A stretch of 55,711 bases of DNA from Eimeria necatrix (taxonomy: Eukaryota > Apicomplexa > Conoidasida > Eucoccidiorida > Eimeriidae): contig NW_013654854.1 of assembly GCF_000499385.1 (NCBI RefSeq), positions 1 through 55,711 of the forward strand. Direction: 5' to 3'. The notes beneath the pieces are model-generated. The model made no database searches and was not told the origin of the DNA. It saw only the letters and a list, made by a program, of their open reading frames with translations. Shown one piece after another: positions 1 to 11,178 of this stretch. Every line of letters begins with the position of its first letter. Positions within the stretch are counted from its first letter, which is position 1. The translations under genes and the position numbers were made by a program.

Positions 1-53
1 GAGGAACCCAGCTGACAAGTTTGAAGTTGAATAGATTCTTAGATCACGGGTTT

Positions 54-116
54 TCAGAAATTCCCTCTCACTTCGCAGGCCACTTCACGGCCTGCGAAGT
101 GAGAGGGAATTTCTGA
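54..116. repeat. perfect 28-bp inverted repeat (hairpin)
   Basis: Bases 54-81 are the exact reverse complement of bases 89-116, leaving a 7-base loop (82-88). A 28-bp perfect stem is far beyond chance. There is no T-run of a terminator kind and no obvious target-site duplication in the visible flanks. It could be a fold-back element remnant, a replication-slippage palindrome or a hairpin RNA. Function unknown. Confidence 0.9.
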
Positions 117-712
117 AGACAACATATGTGAGAGACTGATTGGCAAATTACCAATTTTTTTGCACTACTAAGAACATAAGGTGGCGCATGCATTGGCTGC
201 CAGCTGTTATTCCCTATGCCTCTTTCTTACACCTTGCTTGGCCTTATCTGCAGTGCGCAGCACCGTAGTGTAGCGCAGAACTGGCCTTCATGTGATATAA
301 TTCAGGATATGCAATCTAAAATCCTGAGTAAAGCAAGAACCACTCAAATGGGCCTTGTTGTGAAGCGTAAAATCTGGTATTAGTTTGGAACTGGCAAGAA
401 GCACAAAAGCTGCAATTTGTCGAGAGTCATTCGCAGAGATAAAAGCATCGGGAAGAAACAGACGCTTCCCGAAAAACGGAGGCTTTATTTCGTGTTTTTT
501 AAGATTTCTGGGGTTTAGCATATCCTTCAGTGAGCAGTGATGCTGAGAAGCTTGAATTCAGAGCAAAAGAGAAAGCTACGGGCAAAGCTAAGCTTAGCCC
601 ATTCCTCGGTGTGTCCTGCAGTTCGCTACAGCTTTAGGATATCATGATGCATTAAAGCAACAGTGAGCAGCACGGAAATGCAGGAAGCGGGAGAAATCCG
701 AGGGAAAACAGA

Positions 713-728
713 TGCATGCATGCATGCA
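713..728. promoter_or_regulatory. TGCATGCA tandem motif
   Basis: TGCATGC repeats four bases out of register to give a 16-base TGCA repeat. TGCATGC is a known apicomplexan promoter motif recognised by AP2-domain factors, so it could belong to upstream control of the kinase gene about 1.5 kb downstream. It is equally consistent with a simple tetranucleotide microsatellite. Confidence 0.3.
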
Positions 729-2230
729 TACCCTTGTCAAATAGGCCGACAATGATTTGACAATTAGGCCGACAGTAGTTCCATTTGGACCCTTTTGGCA
801 CGTGAATGGTGTTATTCCTAAGTCGTATTGTGCATGGATTTACTTAGGCAAGACTAGAGGGGCATATAGGAGCAGTGCTGGGCTTAACTCACTGCAGCAG
901 GGAAGCAAAGTCTCGACAGACCGGCAATGCCTACTTTTGCGAGGCTTTAGGAGGCCTGAATTGCCGCTAGGATGATCTGCAAAACAAATTATGACGGATT
1001 TAGCTTGTGATGGGTTATGTGAAATCTTGTTTCTGGAGAAAAGTTGCAGACTTGATTGCTCTCCGTCGCTGCTGATCGCTCAAGTTGCGGTGGTGTTTTG
1101 CACTCTACCTTCTTACAAAAGAAAGCATTTGACCTTCTTTACTGTTGTCTTGTGAGTCCCTCAAAACGCTTCAAAGATTGAAACCAAATGGCTTCTTTGT
1201 TATTTCAAAATTCACTGTTCTATTATCACTATCTTGGCTGGGAGTTGGACCTGGTAGAAAACCCAAGTTTAGTCACCCTAGAAAAGGGTACAAACCACCC
1301 AATGCATGCAAATCAAACGCAACAAAACTATGCTGCTGTTTCAGAGTCTTTTTGCCTCTTTTTTTCCCTCACTAGCTGCAGTCTGTGGGGGGCCGGCGCT
1401 CTAGACACCCCCAAGAACAGGCCAAATGGGTCAAGGATGGAGCTGAACTCCCTTGTGTGGGATCAGCACTACAAAGTGGATAGCTGAGAAGAAGATCTGA
1501 AGCCCTTAAAAGGGGTAGAGGCTTTCAAAGGGAAAACTGAAACGTCTTTAGTGCGGATTTATCGAGCTCAGCTAGCGAACGGCAAGGAGAGGGTTTCGCG
1601 TCTAGAGGCCAAGTCTAAAGTGGAAGAATTGCAACATTTGTTTCCGAAAATCTTTGAAATCTCCAGTTCATTTGCCCTTTTAAGCCCAAGTGGTAAAAGC
1701 CCGTGCAGTGCTCAGAGGTGTGCGGTCATCGTCGGCAGCAGCCCTGAAACTTCAGCGGAGTGTTAAGGCTGAGTGTCCAGGGGTTAGAGCTTTTGAATTG
1801 CGACAAATGCCTTTCTATATTTTGTCTTTTTGCTCCAAACGAGAGAATTTCCAGAAAAAAAGGGGAAGCAGCAGCAGCAGCCACCAACCCCCGCTGCTGA
1901 GCAGCAAACTGTAACCTTGAAATGGCACGCGGGTGGCGCTGGTTGCCAAGCTGGCCTCCTGGAAGTTGCTGCTGCAGCAGAAGCTGCTGGTGTCTGTCGT
2001 TGCTGCTTGATATATGCCTGAAACCTTTTGTTTTTCTAGTAAATAAAGAGTTTAGGGTTTACACTTTCGCTGAAGATTTCAGGGAGCTCGAGACCCTGTG
2101 CAGCGGTTTGCTCGAGCCGCACGGCTGTCGCCTTCTGGAACGGTCACGGGTTCAAGTCTAGGGCTTAGAGTCTAAGGCCTAGGGCTTAGAATCAAATCTT
2201 TCTCTATTTTTACAAGATTTTAGGACTTAA

Positions 2231-2260
2231 GATGTGACACGGGAGCAAACAACAGTCGCT
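2231..2260 (+). promoter_or_regulatory. conserved leader block before kinase gene 1 start codon
   Basis: The 30 bases before the ATG contain GTGACAC and then an AGTCGC element next to the start. The same order, GTGACAC or GCGACAC followed by GGAGTCG(G/C)C directly before ATG, stands upstream of the other two paralogues (minus strand, 22982-23011 and 35254-35284). Conservation outside the coding frame supports these start codons and suggests a shared leader or proximal promoter element. Confidence 0.5.
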
Positions 2261-5200
2261 ATGGTGTCCCTTTCTCCCGTCCCCGCCGCCGCCGCCTCCA
2301 GAGCAAGCTGGACCACTGGTGCGCAGCCGCGGCAGCAGCAAAGCCAGCAGCAGCAGCAAATCCAGCAGCAGCAGCAGCTTCAACACCCAGCACAGAAACG
2401 CCAATGGCAGCAGCAGCAGCAGTGGCAGCAGGAAGCTGCGCCGGCCTCAGAGGGTCCTAGACGCAGTTCCACGCAACAACAGCAGCAGCAGCAGCATCAA
2501 GAAGAGCAGCAGCAAAAGCAGCAGAGAAGCAGAGGCAGCCGATTTACTCGCCGCCGGTCCCCCCTGCGTTTCGCTGCACTGTCCCTGGTCTGGTTCTTTT
2601 GCTGCAGCAGCAGCAGCGACAGTACCGCCGCAGCAGCAGCAGCGCCAGCAGCAGCAGCAGCAACAGTTCCTGTCGAACTTTTCTCAGCCAAAGCCTCCCA
2701 ACACCTCCGTTTTGTCTTTCCTCATCGCGCACTATCTCTCGAAGACTCAGCTGTGTCGCAAAATGCCGAAAGTGAAAAAGTCTCGGTGGATGCAGAAGCA
2801 GCAAGTGCAGCAGATACTCCGGTGGCTCTGCTGCAGCAGCCGAAAATCCCAGTAGAAGCTGCACTGCAAGAAGTGACCAAAAGTAAACCATTGGCCCTCA
2901 ACACAAGTCCTTTATTTCCAACTTAGGACCTCAATGAGAGTCAAAGTCAATGAGACACTCACAGATAATTCCTCTGGCTTGAGTTAGGGTCTAGAAATTT
3001 ATATAAAATGTCTCATGCTGAGGGTTTAGGGTTTAGGGTTTGGCGTTAGGCTGAATATATCCTGGAGCAACAACCACCCCCCTGCGCTTCCGTGGCCAGC
3101 CTTCAGTGTATAGGGTTTGGGTTCAGCAATTAGGGTTTAGGGTTTATAATTAGGAAATTGTTTTTGTCTTTTTTGCAGCTTTCATGCCGCTGCTGCAGCA
3201 CTTGCCTGGGCGGGTGAAGGTGGGTGCAGCAGCAGAAATAGAAGCAGCAACAGCAGCAGCTGCTGCTGACCGTATCTCTCTGGCTTTGTCTCTGCCTCTT
3301 TGTCTTTTGAACTTTGGTGAATTAAGCACCAGGCTAGGGGCGGGCTCTTTTGGTGAGGTGTTTCCTTTCGCGAAGGGGCCCCTAGAGGGGGGCCCCTGCA
3401 GGGAAACGCTGGCAGCAGCAATGGCAGCAGCAGCAGAAGGATCTCAGGGGAGATATGGTGTCAAAATATTCAGAAATGAAGCACTGGTGCATTCTTTGGA
3501 GGCGGCAATGGCAGGACGCACAAACTACTCGCCCGCAGCACTCAACAATGCACAAAAAGTGATCCGGTAAGCAGCTGACTCAAGGGCCGCCTAGATAGCT
3601 AGCTAGCTAGCTAGATAGCTAGCTACCAGCTAGCTAGCTAGATAGCTAGCTAGCTAGCTAGCTATGCAAGGTGGACAAGCAGGCAGGCAGCCAAATAAAG
3701 TGGACTGGACATCTCAGGTCTCTAGACAGCTAGCTAGGTTTTCAGCTGGGCTGGCGAAGAGCTAGCGAACTGCCTTGCAGCTGCCTATGGGCTAATAGCT
3801 GAATGGCTAGTCAGCTAGCTGTTAGCGGCACAAAGATTGGCATGTTGATCTGTAGCTATTTGAGTGGCTAGCTACCCAGATGAGCTGGCAGCCAGCTAGC
3901 CACCCAAATATCTAGATGACTAGTTGCATATGCAGCGCATGCTTCCTTTTGCCGGCTTTTGAATGGAAATTCATGAGCCTCAGTCTGTACTTTTTTAATT
4001 TTTTGTTTTAATTTTTCAGAAGCATAGACCTAAGCGACGGGCTGCTGCGCTCAGCCATTCAGGAAGCATTGGGGTCCGAGTCACCAATAGCTCAGCTGCA
4101 GCAGCTGCAGCAGCAGCAGCTGTCCGGTGCTGCCCTCGTGGCCAACCACAGAAGCATTGAAGCAGCAATCAATGCCAACTTGTACCTTGCGGATTTGAAG
4201 CTGACTGGGCTGATCCTACACAGAGTTCTTGAAGTGATAAAAACGATGCACCCAAAAGTGTACAAATTCATTGAAGGTAAACATGAATAATAAAGTATAC
4301 TTTTAGACGAGGCGAATTATACCCCATACGTGCTTACACTGGTTTTGTTCGTACTTGTGTAGTAAAGTCCTGAGTGCCGCTGCTGCTACTGTTCTAGCAA
4401 GGTGCTACTTCCGCTGCTGCGTACAGCTGTTGCTGCTGCTACTACTGCTGCTGATACTACTGCTGCTGCTGCTCTTGCTGCAGCAGGCTGCAAATATTGT
4501 CGTTCCTATACGTGAAAGCTATTATTGCTGCTAACAGTTGCCCTTGCTAGTCCATGTTAGTGTTCGGTTGGAGCAGGCGGGCCGGCGGAAAAGCGCTAGT
4601 CTTGCGACAACAGCCAGCTGCTGTCAGTGCTGCTGCTGCTGCAGCTGCTGCAACAAGCTGCGGCAGCTAGTGTTTATCCTTTTTCTTCTGTTTGCTCATA
4701 ATTGACAATGAGGTATTTGTTTGTCTCTGCAGGCGCATCTCTTGAAGATAAGGCTTCTCTTCTTGCTGCTGCTGGAGAGAAGTTTGGCTGGGCCATTCCC
4801 TTTGGTCGAGTTTTAGTCAAAGACAAGAGCGGAAGACAACTTTGGGGACTTCTTCTCAAGATTTACGATGGAGACATAGACGTCAGACTGCCGCTGCTGT
4901 TGCTGTTGTAGATAGATGCTGCTGCTCTTGCTGCAAATGCCGCTGGAGATGACTGCTGCTGTAGGTAGCTGCTGCTGCTGTGGGTAGCTGCTGTTCCAGG
5001 AAGTGCTGTCACTGCTGGTCATGGCGGTGGCACAGGTGCTGCTGCTGCTGTCTTCTTCTGCGGGTGGTGGTGGTGCTGCTGCTGCTGCAGTTGCTGTTTC
5101 TGCTGCTGTTGCTTTTTGTCTGGCTGCTTCTTTTTGAGTGATTGGATTGTCCACTTCTGATGACTAGTATTTTCTTTCGTGCAACTTTTGCCAAAATTAA

Positions 5201-8200
5201 TCGCTCGTCGTTTCTTGTCCTATCTCTTTAGTTCAAAGCATATTTTGTTCTTCTCTTCACTCTATGCCCCACATTCTTCGTGGGACTGTTTCTCTCTTCT
5301 GTTAAAGGAACCTCCCTTTTTCTATTTCGTTGTCTTCCCTTTGTGGCTTCCGCCTTTTTCGCTTGCTTTTGCTTCACTTTCTTGTGCGTTTCTTCTTTGT
5401 GTTGTTCTACCATTCGTGCGTCTTTTCTTTTTCTTAAAGTGGAAGGACTTCTCATTTATTTACTTGTTCAGGTGCGCATCAGCATAAAAGATGATGGGTC
5501 CAGGTTGGATGTGTGGAGCGAGCCAGCGGGAGCACCACAAGGGGCAGCAGCAACGACAACAGCAGCAGCAAGAAGCGCATATCTGAAGAAAGTAGCAAAT
5601 GACCGGAATTCTCTTCTTTCTGTCTCCGCCAAAATGTTGAGTCCTATTGTTTACATGCACAACTATTTCTCCTTTGGGCATTTCGACATTAAGCCTGCCA
5701 ATATGCTCTTCGAGAAAAATCACGAGTAAGAAGCCCTGAAACGAAAAAACAAACAACAACACAATCTCCACTAAACCCTATATCCGTAGGCTGCTCCGAT
5801 TTCGAAAACGAAGTTCAAGATCAAGAACGTGTGATACTCTGCAAAAACCTAAATCATGAGCCCAAGACCCTAGCTCTTGCGTCCATGCCTAATTGTGTAA
5901 ACTAAGGACCGCAATATCTATTTATCTCGATGCCCCTGAACCACAAAGCTTCCTGCAATCCCTTATAAAGGCTCTCTTTAACACCACAAGTATTCCTTAG
6001 CCTCGCATCTCTGCTTGTTGTTCAGCACGAACATTGTTTTCACCGACTTCGGCATGGTGGCTGAGCTGGGGCAGACAGTTCCGTTCAGAGGAACAGTTCC
6101 TTTCTTGGCGCCGGAAATGGAAAAGGAAAAAGAACCTCCTAGCTCCTCAAAGGTTGAGTCCCCAGGGAGCACGGCAGCTCCAAAGTGGCGAAGTTCGCTG
6201 CGACTTCCCGCGCTTCCTGCTCACGATGTTTTCGCCTTGGGACTGACACTGGCTTCTGTCTGGTTCATGTCTGCCAGCTCGGCTGTCACCTTTTTGTGGG
6301 TTGACAGATGCATTAGACCATATTTGCTGCCTGGAGTTCGCTTTACTTTCGATGCCCTTAGAAGCAACGCGGGTCCTCAGGTGTACACGAGCCACGTGCG
6401 CAGACACCTCAACCGCTGCATGAGTCCCGGAGGCAAAGTGGAAAAATTGTACTTGCCAAGTATGCCTCTCCTCGCCAAACTTAAAATAAAACAAATGACG
6501 GAGACCAACCATCTCACCAGAATCTCTGCCAGCAACGCTTTCGCATTCATTGCAGGTAAGCCCAAGGCCAATGGTCTCGCTGCTATTATTTTGGTTGCTA
6601 GCAATACCAACCCCACTAGGGGGAGCAGCGACAACAGCAGCAGCACTAGCACCCCTGCCAGTGGCAGCAGCAACCATCTATTGCTGCAGCACTTGATCAT
6701 TTGTGTGTTTCTTGTTTCTTCAGTGGCCCATGCCTTGGAAAAATTGCGGGACAGGCCGCCTGAGGAGGCGCAGCAGCTGCTGCAGCAGGTTCGGGGAACT
6801 GTACTTCTGCGTCTGTCTCTTTCCAAAGCAGGAGGAGAAGGAATTCAAGTGGGAACTGTCAAAGGGAAGCAGCAGATTACGGACACACTGAGAGCGTTGC
6901 TGGAACTAGGTATGGGTGGCGCTCTGCTGCTGCTGCTGCTCCCGCAGCAATACCAACAACATCTGCAGCAACAGTGCTGCGTTAGTTATTCTCCCCACTG
7001 ACGGCATTACATAATATGTAGCAGCGAAAATAGCAACTGCATGAACAGCATTTACTGTTATTGCTGCTGCAGCATCTTGGAGTCCGCTTCGGGAGGCCGT
7101 GGAATCAGTTGTGGCACCAGTCGCAGAGGATGCAGCTGTGCAACTTGCCCAGCTGCCGGAAGCAACAGCAGCAGAAGTGACAGAAGCACAAGACAAGCTG
7201 CAGCAGCTGCTGCAGTGGCCGCAGCTGCAGCAGCAAGAAGGACAAATGAAAGACAAAACCTATGCTGACCTAATTGATGCAGTTCTTGGGCTGGACATGG
7301 AGGGACTCAATGCATTAACACAGCAAGAAATTACAAACAGAAAGTGTAAATCACAAGAACTAAACCTATAACGCGAATGCCTCCTGCCACACCCAACCCC
7401 TGGCTTCCAAAGCCTTCGTGCCCCACACTCTAGGGGGCAAATATTGATATTTTCCTTTGTATTTGTCTTGTTTGCTGCAGTGTCTGCTGTTAACATGTCA
7501 ATCGCAAGAGCCGCGCAGGAGTATATACAGCAGCAGCTAGACATCGATCCTTATACCCAACTAATAGAGGAAACGCCAACAGAACAGGCTGTTACATTTA
7601 TTTTAAAGTCTGTGGGGATCAAGGATGAAGGAGAGAGCACAATACTAGAGTACTTTAAAGAGAGGTGAGAAAAGGGGTTGTTTGTTCTTCATTTTAGTCT
7701 CAATCCGTTTTGTACTGCTTCCCCTTTGTCATTTTTTGTCGGTCTTTTGTCATCCGCCGTCCTGTTCCATCTCTCTTTCCTCTCTTTGTTTTCCTCCGTC
7801 TTTTTCCTATTTTTTGCGCGGATTTGCCGCTTTTCATTTCTTTCTGATTGGATAAGCCTGCACCCTGGGTCTCTATCGCCTTCTTCCTCCGTCGGTGCTT
7901 CTCTTTTTTGTTTCTCTTCGCTGTCTGGCTATTTTTTGTTGTGATTATTACTCTTTTTCTATTTCATTTTAGTTTGAAACGTCGCTCTTGGTTTCAGCTT
8001 CCCTGTTGTCACCCTCTAGAAAATACCTTAGTTAAGCACCTTTTGTTTCTTCTTGCCTTTGTACTGTTTTACTGCGCTTCCATGTTACAAAATCTCTTTC
8101 GAACGTTTTGCTCCATCTTCGCCACTTTTGTCTTTGATGGGTTCTGCTTCTTGTCTCAATTTAGTTTCATTTTGCCCTAATTGCCTCTTTTCAGGGTCTT

Positions 8201-11178
8201 TGCCTCTTATGTTGCTTGGGCCTCCGCTGACCGTCTGGTTCGCCTGGCAGTTCGCCGCTGCGCCTCCACGGACCCTGCTGGGGTGTCTGTACACCAGAAG
8301 TACACTGCTGGCGAGGTTGTGGATGCTGAAGAACAGCAGCAGGCGTGGCGTTGCGTGTGGGGCCAAGTGACGCAAATAACTAATGAAACTCACTACGGCT
8401 TGCCGTGGGGTGTCTCAGCAGCTCTCCCTGATTTCGGGTCTCCGGAAGAGCAGGTTTCTGCAGTTGTACGAGATGTCTTCACTCCTCTTCACATGCAATC
8501 AGCGTGTAAGCATCCTCTATCCTTTTTCATATGGCTTTTGCTGATTTATTTGCATTCTTTAGCCCTCTTCACTGCGCTTTCGCCTCGCCATTTGTTCAGC
8601 CTTTTGGGTCATCTTTTGCTCTCCAGTGGCGTTTCCTTCTGCTTCATTTTTTCTCCTCACTTGGCTCCTTGTACCAATTTGTCAGTGTTTGTCTTCAACT
8701 CGAGTTGTTTCTTTTTATTCGCCTCTTTCCCTGTCTCCCAGTATTCTTATGGTTTAGTTGGTCTCTACTTTGCCGCTAAATTTGTCTCTTCCGCTTCAGC
8801 ACTTCGGTGTGCTTCTGCCTCTTCCTGCCTCCATCGGCAGTCTATCTCTGAGGTACAAAAGCTTGGGACTATTCGCTTTTGTTTTTGCTGCTGCTGCAGG
8901 GCAAACGGAGAACGCTGTGTCTTTGCTGCAGGTGCAAGTGGCCCGCGCTGTTTCTCGTTTGTGCGCTGTTTCTATTGCCTTAAATCCATCAAGAACACCA
9001 GCAGCAGCAGCAGCAACAGGGTTGCCTGAGGCTGCCAATCTGCGGAGTATATATAAAACGGTACTGACGGAGATGCAAAGGGACTTTATTGTCCCTTTTG
9101 TTTTTGGTTACGAGCAAGAAAGACCAGAATATATGGAAGTGTTGTTTAACGTTTCTCTTTTGGAATTTAAGAAAACAATTATCTTTGCTGCCGCTAAGAA
9201 GCAATTGAGCATCGTCGCCCAGGAGACACTGCAGGCCATGGGACCAAAACAGAGTACGCGAACCTATCTTTGCTAGCCTTGTTTCCGTTTTTCTTTGCAT
9301 CATGTTTGTTTCGTATCATAGCAGCATGCCCACCTTTTCTTTCGGTCTAGCTTCCTCTCCCTGCGTTCATGCATACAAGTAAGCTACCCTCCACGTGTTA
9401 GCTTCATATATCTTGTGTGTTCTGCTGCTGCTGCTGCTGCTGCTTTTGTGTGAAGGATCTTTAGCGACGTTGTCCACTTTGCTGCCTCTGCTGCCTGAGT
9501 CCATCCTTACGTGGCAGCGCTATGCATCAGATGCAAAAAAGGCTCAAAAGGTGATAAAGGAGACAGTGGAAAATGAAATACAAGCGATCAAGACCCCACA
9601 GCGTGCGCTCGGTCTCACAAGCAGCTGAAACGCCCAGTATACTTACTGGGCATGCCTGCATTTGTGCAAAATTGAACATTCATTTTTGGCTGCCAGTGTG
9701 ATTCTTTAGGTGTATTTGTGTCATTGTGCTTTTATTTCATACCCATACATGTGAACAGACAATCGCTTGTCTACCTGTACTCATACACATATGTACATAT
9801 ATATATATTTATTCACAACGTATTTATACTGTCTCTTATAGTACCAAATTGCATTCCTATATATTTTTGTATCTATAACTACAAACTGAGATATGTAAGA
9901 ATCGCGCACGTGCACACGTACAAGTATAATACATAAACAAATGTACACACACGTATGAGACTACAAATACCTGAACAAAAATACGATAATGAATACGTAT
10001 ACGGAGCTCTTCTGCATTTTCCTGCTGCAGCTAGTGATCTGGTGTCGATGTGGATTAGCATCAACGGGGCCTTCATCCGCTCTCCAGAGACAAACAAGCA
10101 AAAGGGAAGGCCAGTGATGAAGCAAATTCAGTTGCAACCTAGAACAACTGTAGCACAGTTCAACGAACACTTCACGCAAGTGCTCAGAAGCAGGTAAACC
10201 ACAAACCCTGGAAGGAATCTAGGAAGAAGGCGCCTGACGCAAATCTGCTCTGTCAGCCTGTTTGGTCTGGCACTAATTGGAAGACGCAACTGAGAAACTG
10301 TAGCTTATTTTGCTGTTGCGTTTGACAGTAATTAGTACTACGGCTGCTGCTGGTGCTGCTTGTACGACTTTTGCTACTGCAGTAGCAGAACGCATATCCA
10401 CACATGTTTCATGCAGTGTTTTGGATGAGCTTTTGTTCTCTTTGCTTCCATTTATCTTCTTTGTGTTAGTTCAATGGCTCCTGGATGCAAGAGTTATTCT
10501 GCTGTTTTGAAGCGCAAAGAGGCAGACGGTAAATACACCCAAGTCGAAGAAACAACACAACTATTGGGAGGGAAGCAACAAAGCGACAAACTTAGGCTCT
10601 TCGCTATGCCTCCAACGGAAGGCTCTAACATTAGGCGACTAGTAAGATTTACAAGTATCTCTCTTGTTTTCTTCCCGTTCTACGGTCACCGTTTACTTTC
10701 CTCTCCCGTCTCCCTCATTCCAACAGCTTTTCTTCTGCTTCTTCGGTCTCTGTAGTTGTATGTATCTCTCCCTTGCCTGCTAAAGTGTATGGTTTTCTCT
10801 TTTCCAGCACATTTTCTGTATCTGAAAAAGCGTTTAGAAGAAAGGTTAAGCTGCCTAGTTGTTGCTCTTTCAATTTGTCAAAGTGGTATGTAATTTATAC
10901 TTTCCAACATTACGCATTCTTCTCTGTGGCTTCTATGCAAGCGAATCTAAGGATAAGGGTTTAAAATTTTAGCGATCAGCTGTTGAGATCATTCAGGACT
11001 GGATTGGCTAGCAAAAGAAGTCGCAAACAGGGCTAAGTGTGCTTGCTCAACAGACCAGAGAAAACGATTGAGTGTTTGTGAATGTCTCTTTTTGCAGAAT
11101 AACTGCTTCTTCTGGACGCCCCAGTTTCTGTTGCCGGAACCTTATGTCGTTCGTAACATCAGTTCATCACCTGAATAA
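2261..11178 (+). CDS. membrane-associated protein kinase with unassigned C-terminal extension, paralogue 1 (15 exons)
   Basis: Exons: 2261-2882, 3179-3566, 4020-4276, 4733-4881, 5472-5725, 6026-6555, 6724-6909, 7073-7345, 7481-7664, 8195-8505, 8900-9253, 9456-9602, 10031-10193, 10470-10641, 11098-11178. All join in frame (1356 residues) with GT-AG borders. Residues 1-100 are Gln-rich; 102-115 are hydrophobic (possible signal anchor). Kinase domain: Gly loop LGAGSFGEVF about 260-269, lysine 303 in YGVKIF, catalytic loop HFDIKPAN around 542-549, DFG 564-566, APE 585-587, so probably active. Residues 734-1356, mostly helical, match no family I know but are conserved in both paralogues; exons 13-14 might form a small beta-grasp-like domain (weak guess). 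A rhoptry-type secreted kinase is my best analogy, not proven. Apparent stops after exons 8 and 12 are intronic: the donors before them are conserved in all three genes. The N-terminus was set by homology and the conserved leader. Confidence 0.8.
3010..3150 (+). repeat. interstitial TTTAGGG heptamers in intron 1 of kinase gene 1
   Basis: Two short clusters of AGGGTTT (about 3019-3041 and 3130-3143) lie between exons 1 and 2. They are the only clear telomere-like heptamers in this gene and contrast with the dense arrays beyond 42 kb. Confidence 0.7.
3588..3665. repeat. (CTAG)n / GCTAGCTA microsatellite in intron 2
   Basis: Near-pure tetranucleotide TAGC repeat with occasional AGAT interruptions, just after the exon 2 donor. 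The rest of the intron to 3920 stays rich in GCTAG words. The same intron of the other two paralogues (about 21560-21720 and 33720-33900) is also enriched in AGCTA words in diverged form. Confidence 0.85.
4370..4680. repeat. CTG/CAG-rich tract in intron 3
   Basis: Interrupted CTG runs (longest about 4440-4485 and 4628-4655) lie between kinase exons 3 and 4. No coding frame is conserved with the paralogues here, so it is read as intronic repeat. Confidence 0.7.

Larger units (their letters stand above)
1..2230. other. 5' flank of kinase gene 1, no gene recognised
   Basis: I find no convincing coding region here; open frames are short and show no recognisable motif. The stretch holds a long perfect hairpin at 54-116, a run of TGCATGCA at 713-728 and a CAG-rich patch at 1868-2010. 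TTTAGGG-like and GGCTTAG-like degenerate heptamers occur at about 2045-2190. The last kilobase presumably contains the promoter and 5' leader of the kinase gene starting at 2261, but no core promoter element can be assigned. Confidence 0.6.

Noticed and set aside
7678..8180. Hydrophobic Phe/Leu/Ser-rich frames resembling multi-pass membrane proteins
   Set aside because: They fall in a pyrimidine-rich intron of kinase gene 1; the paralogous introns share composition but no protein sequence.
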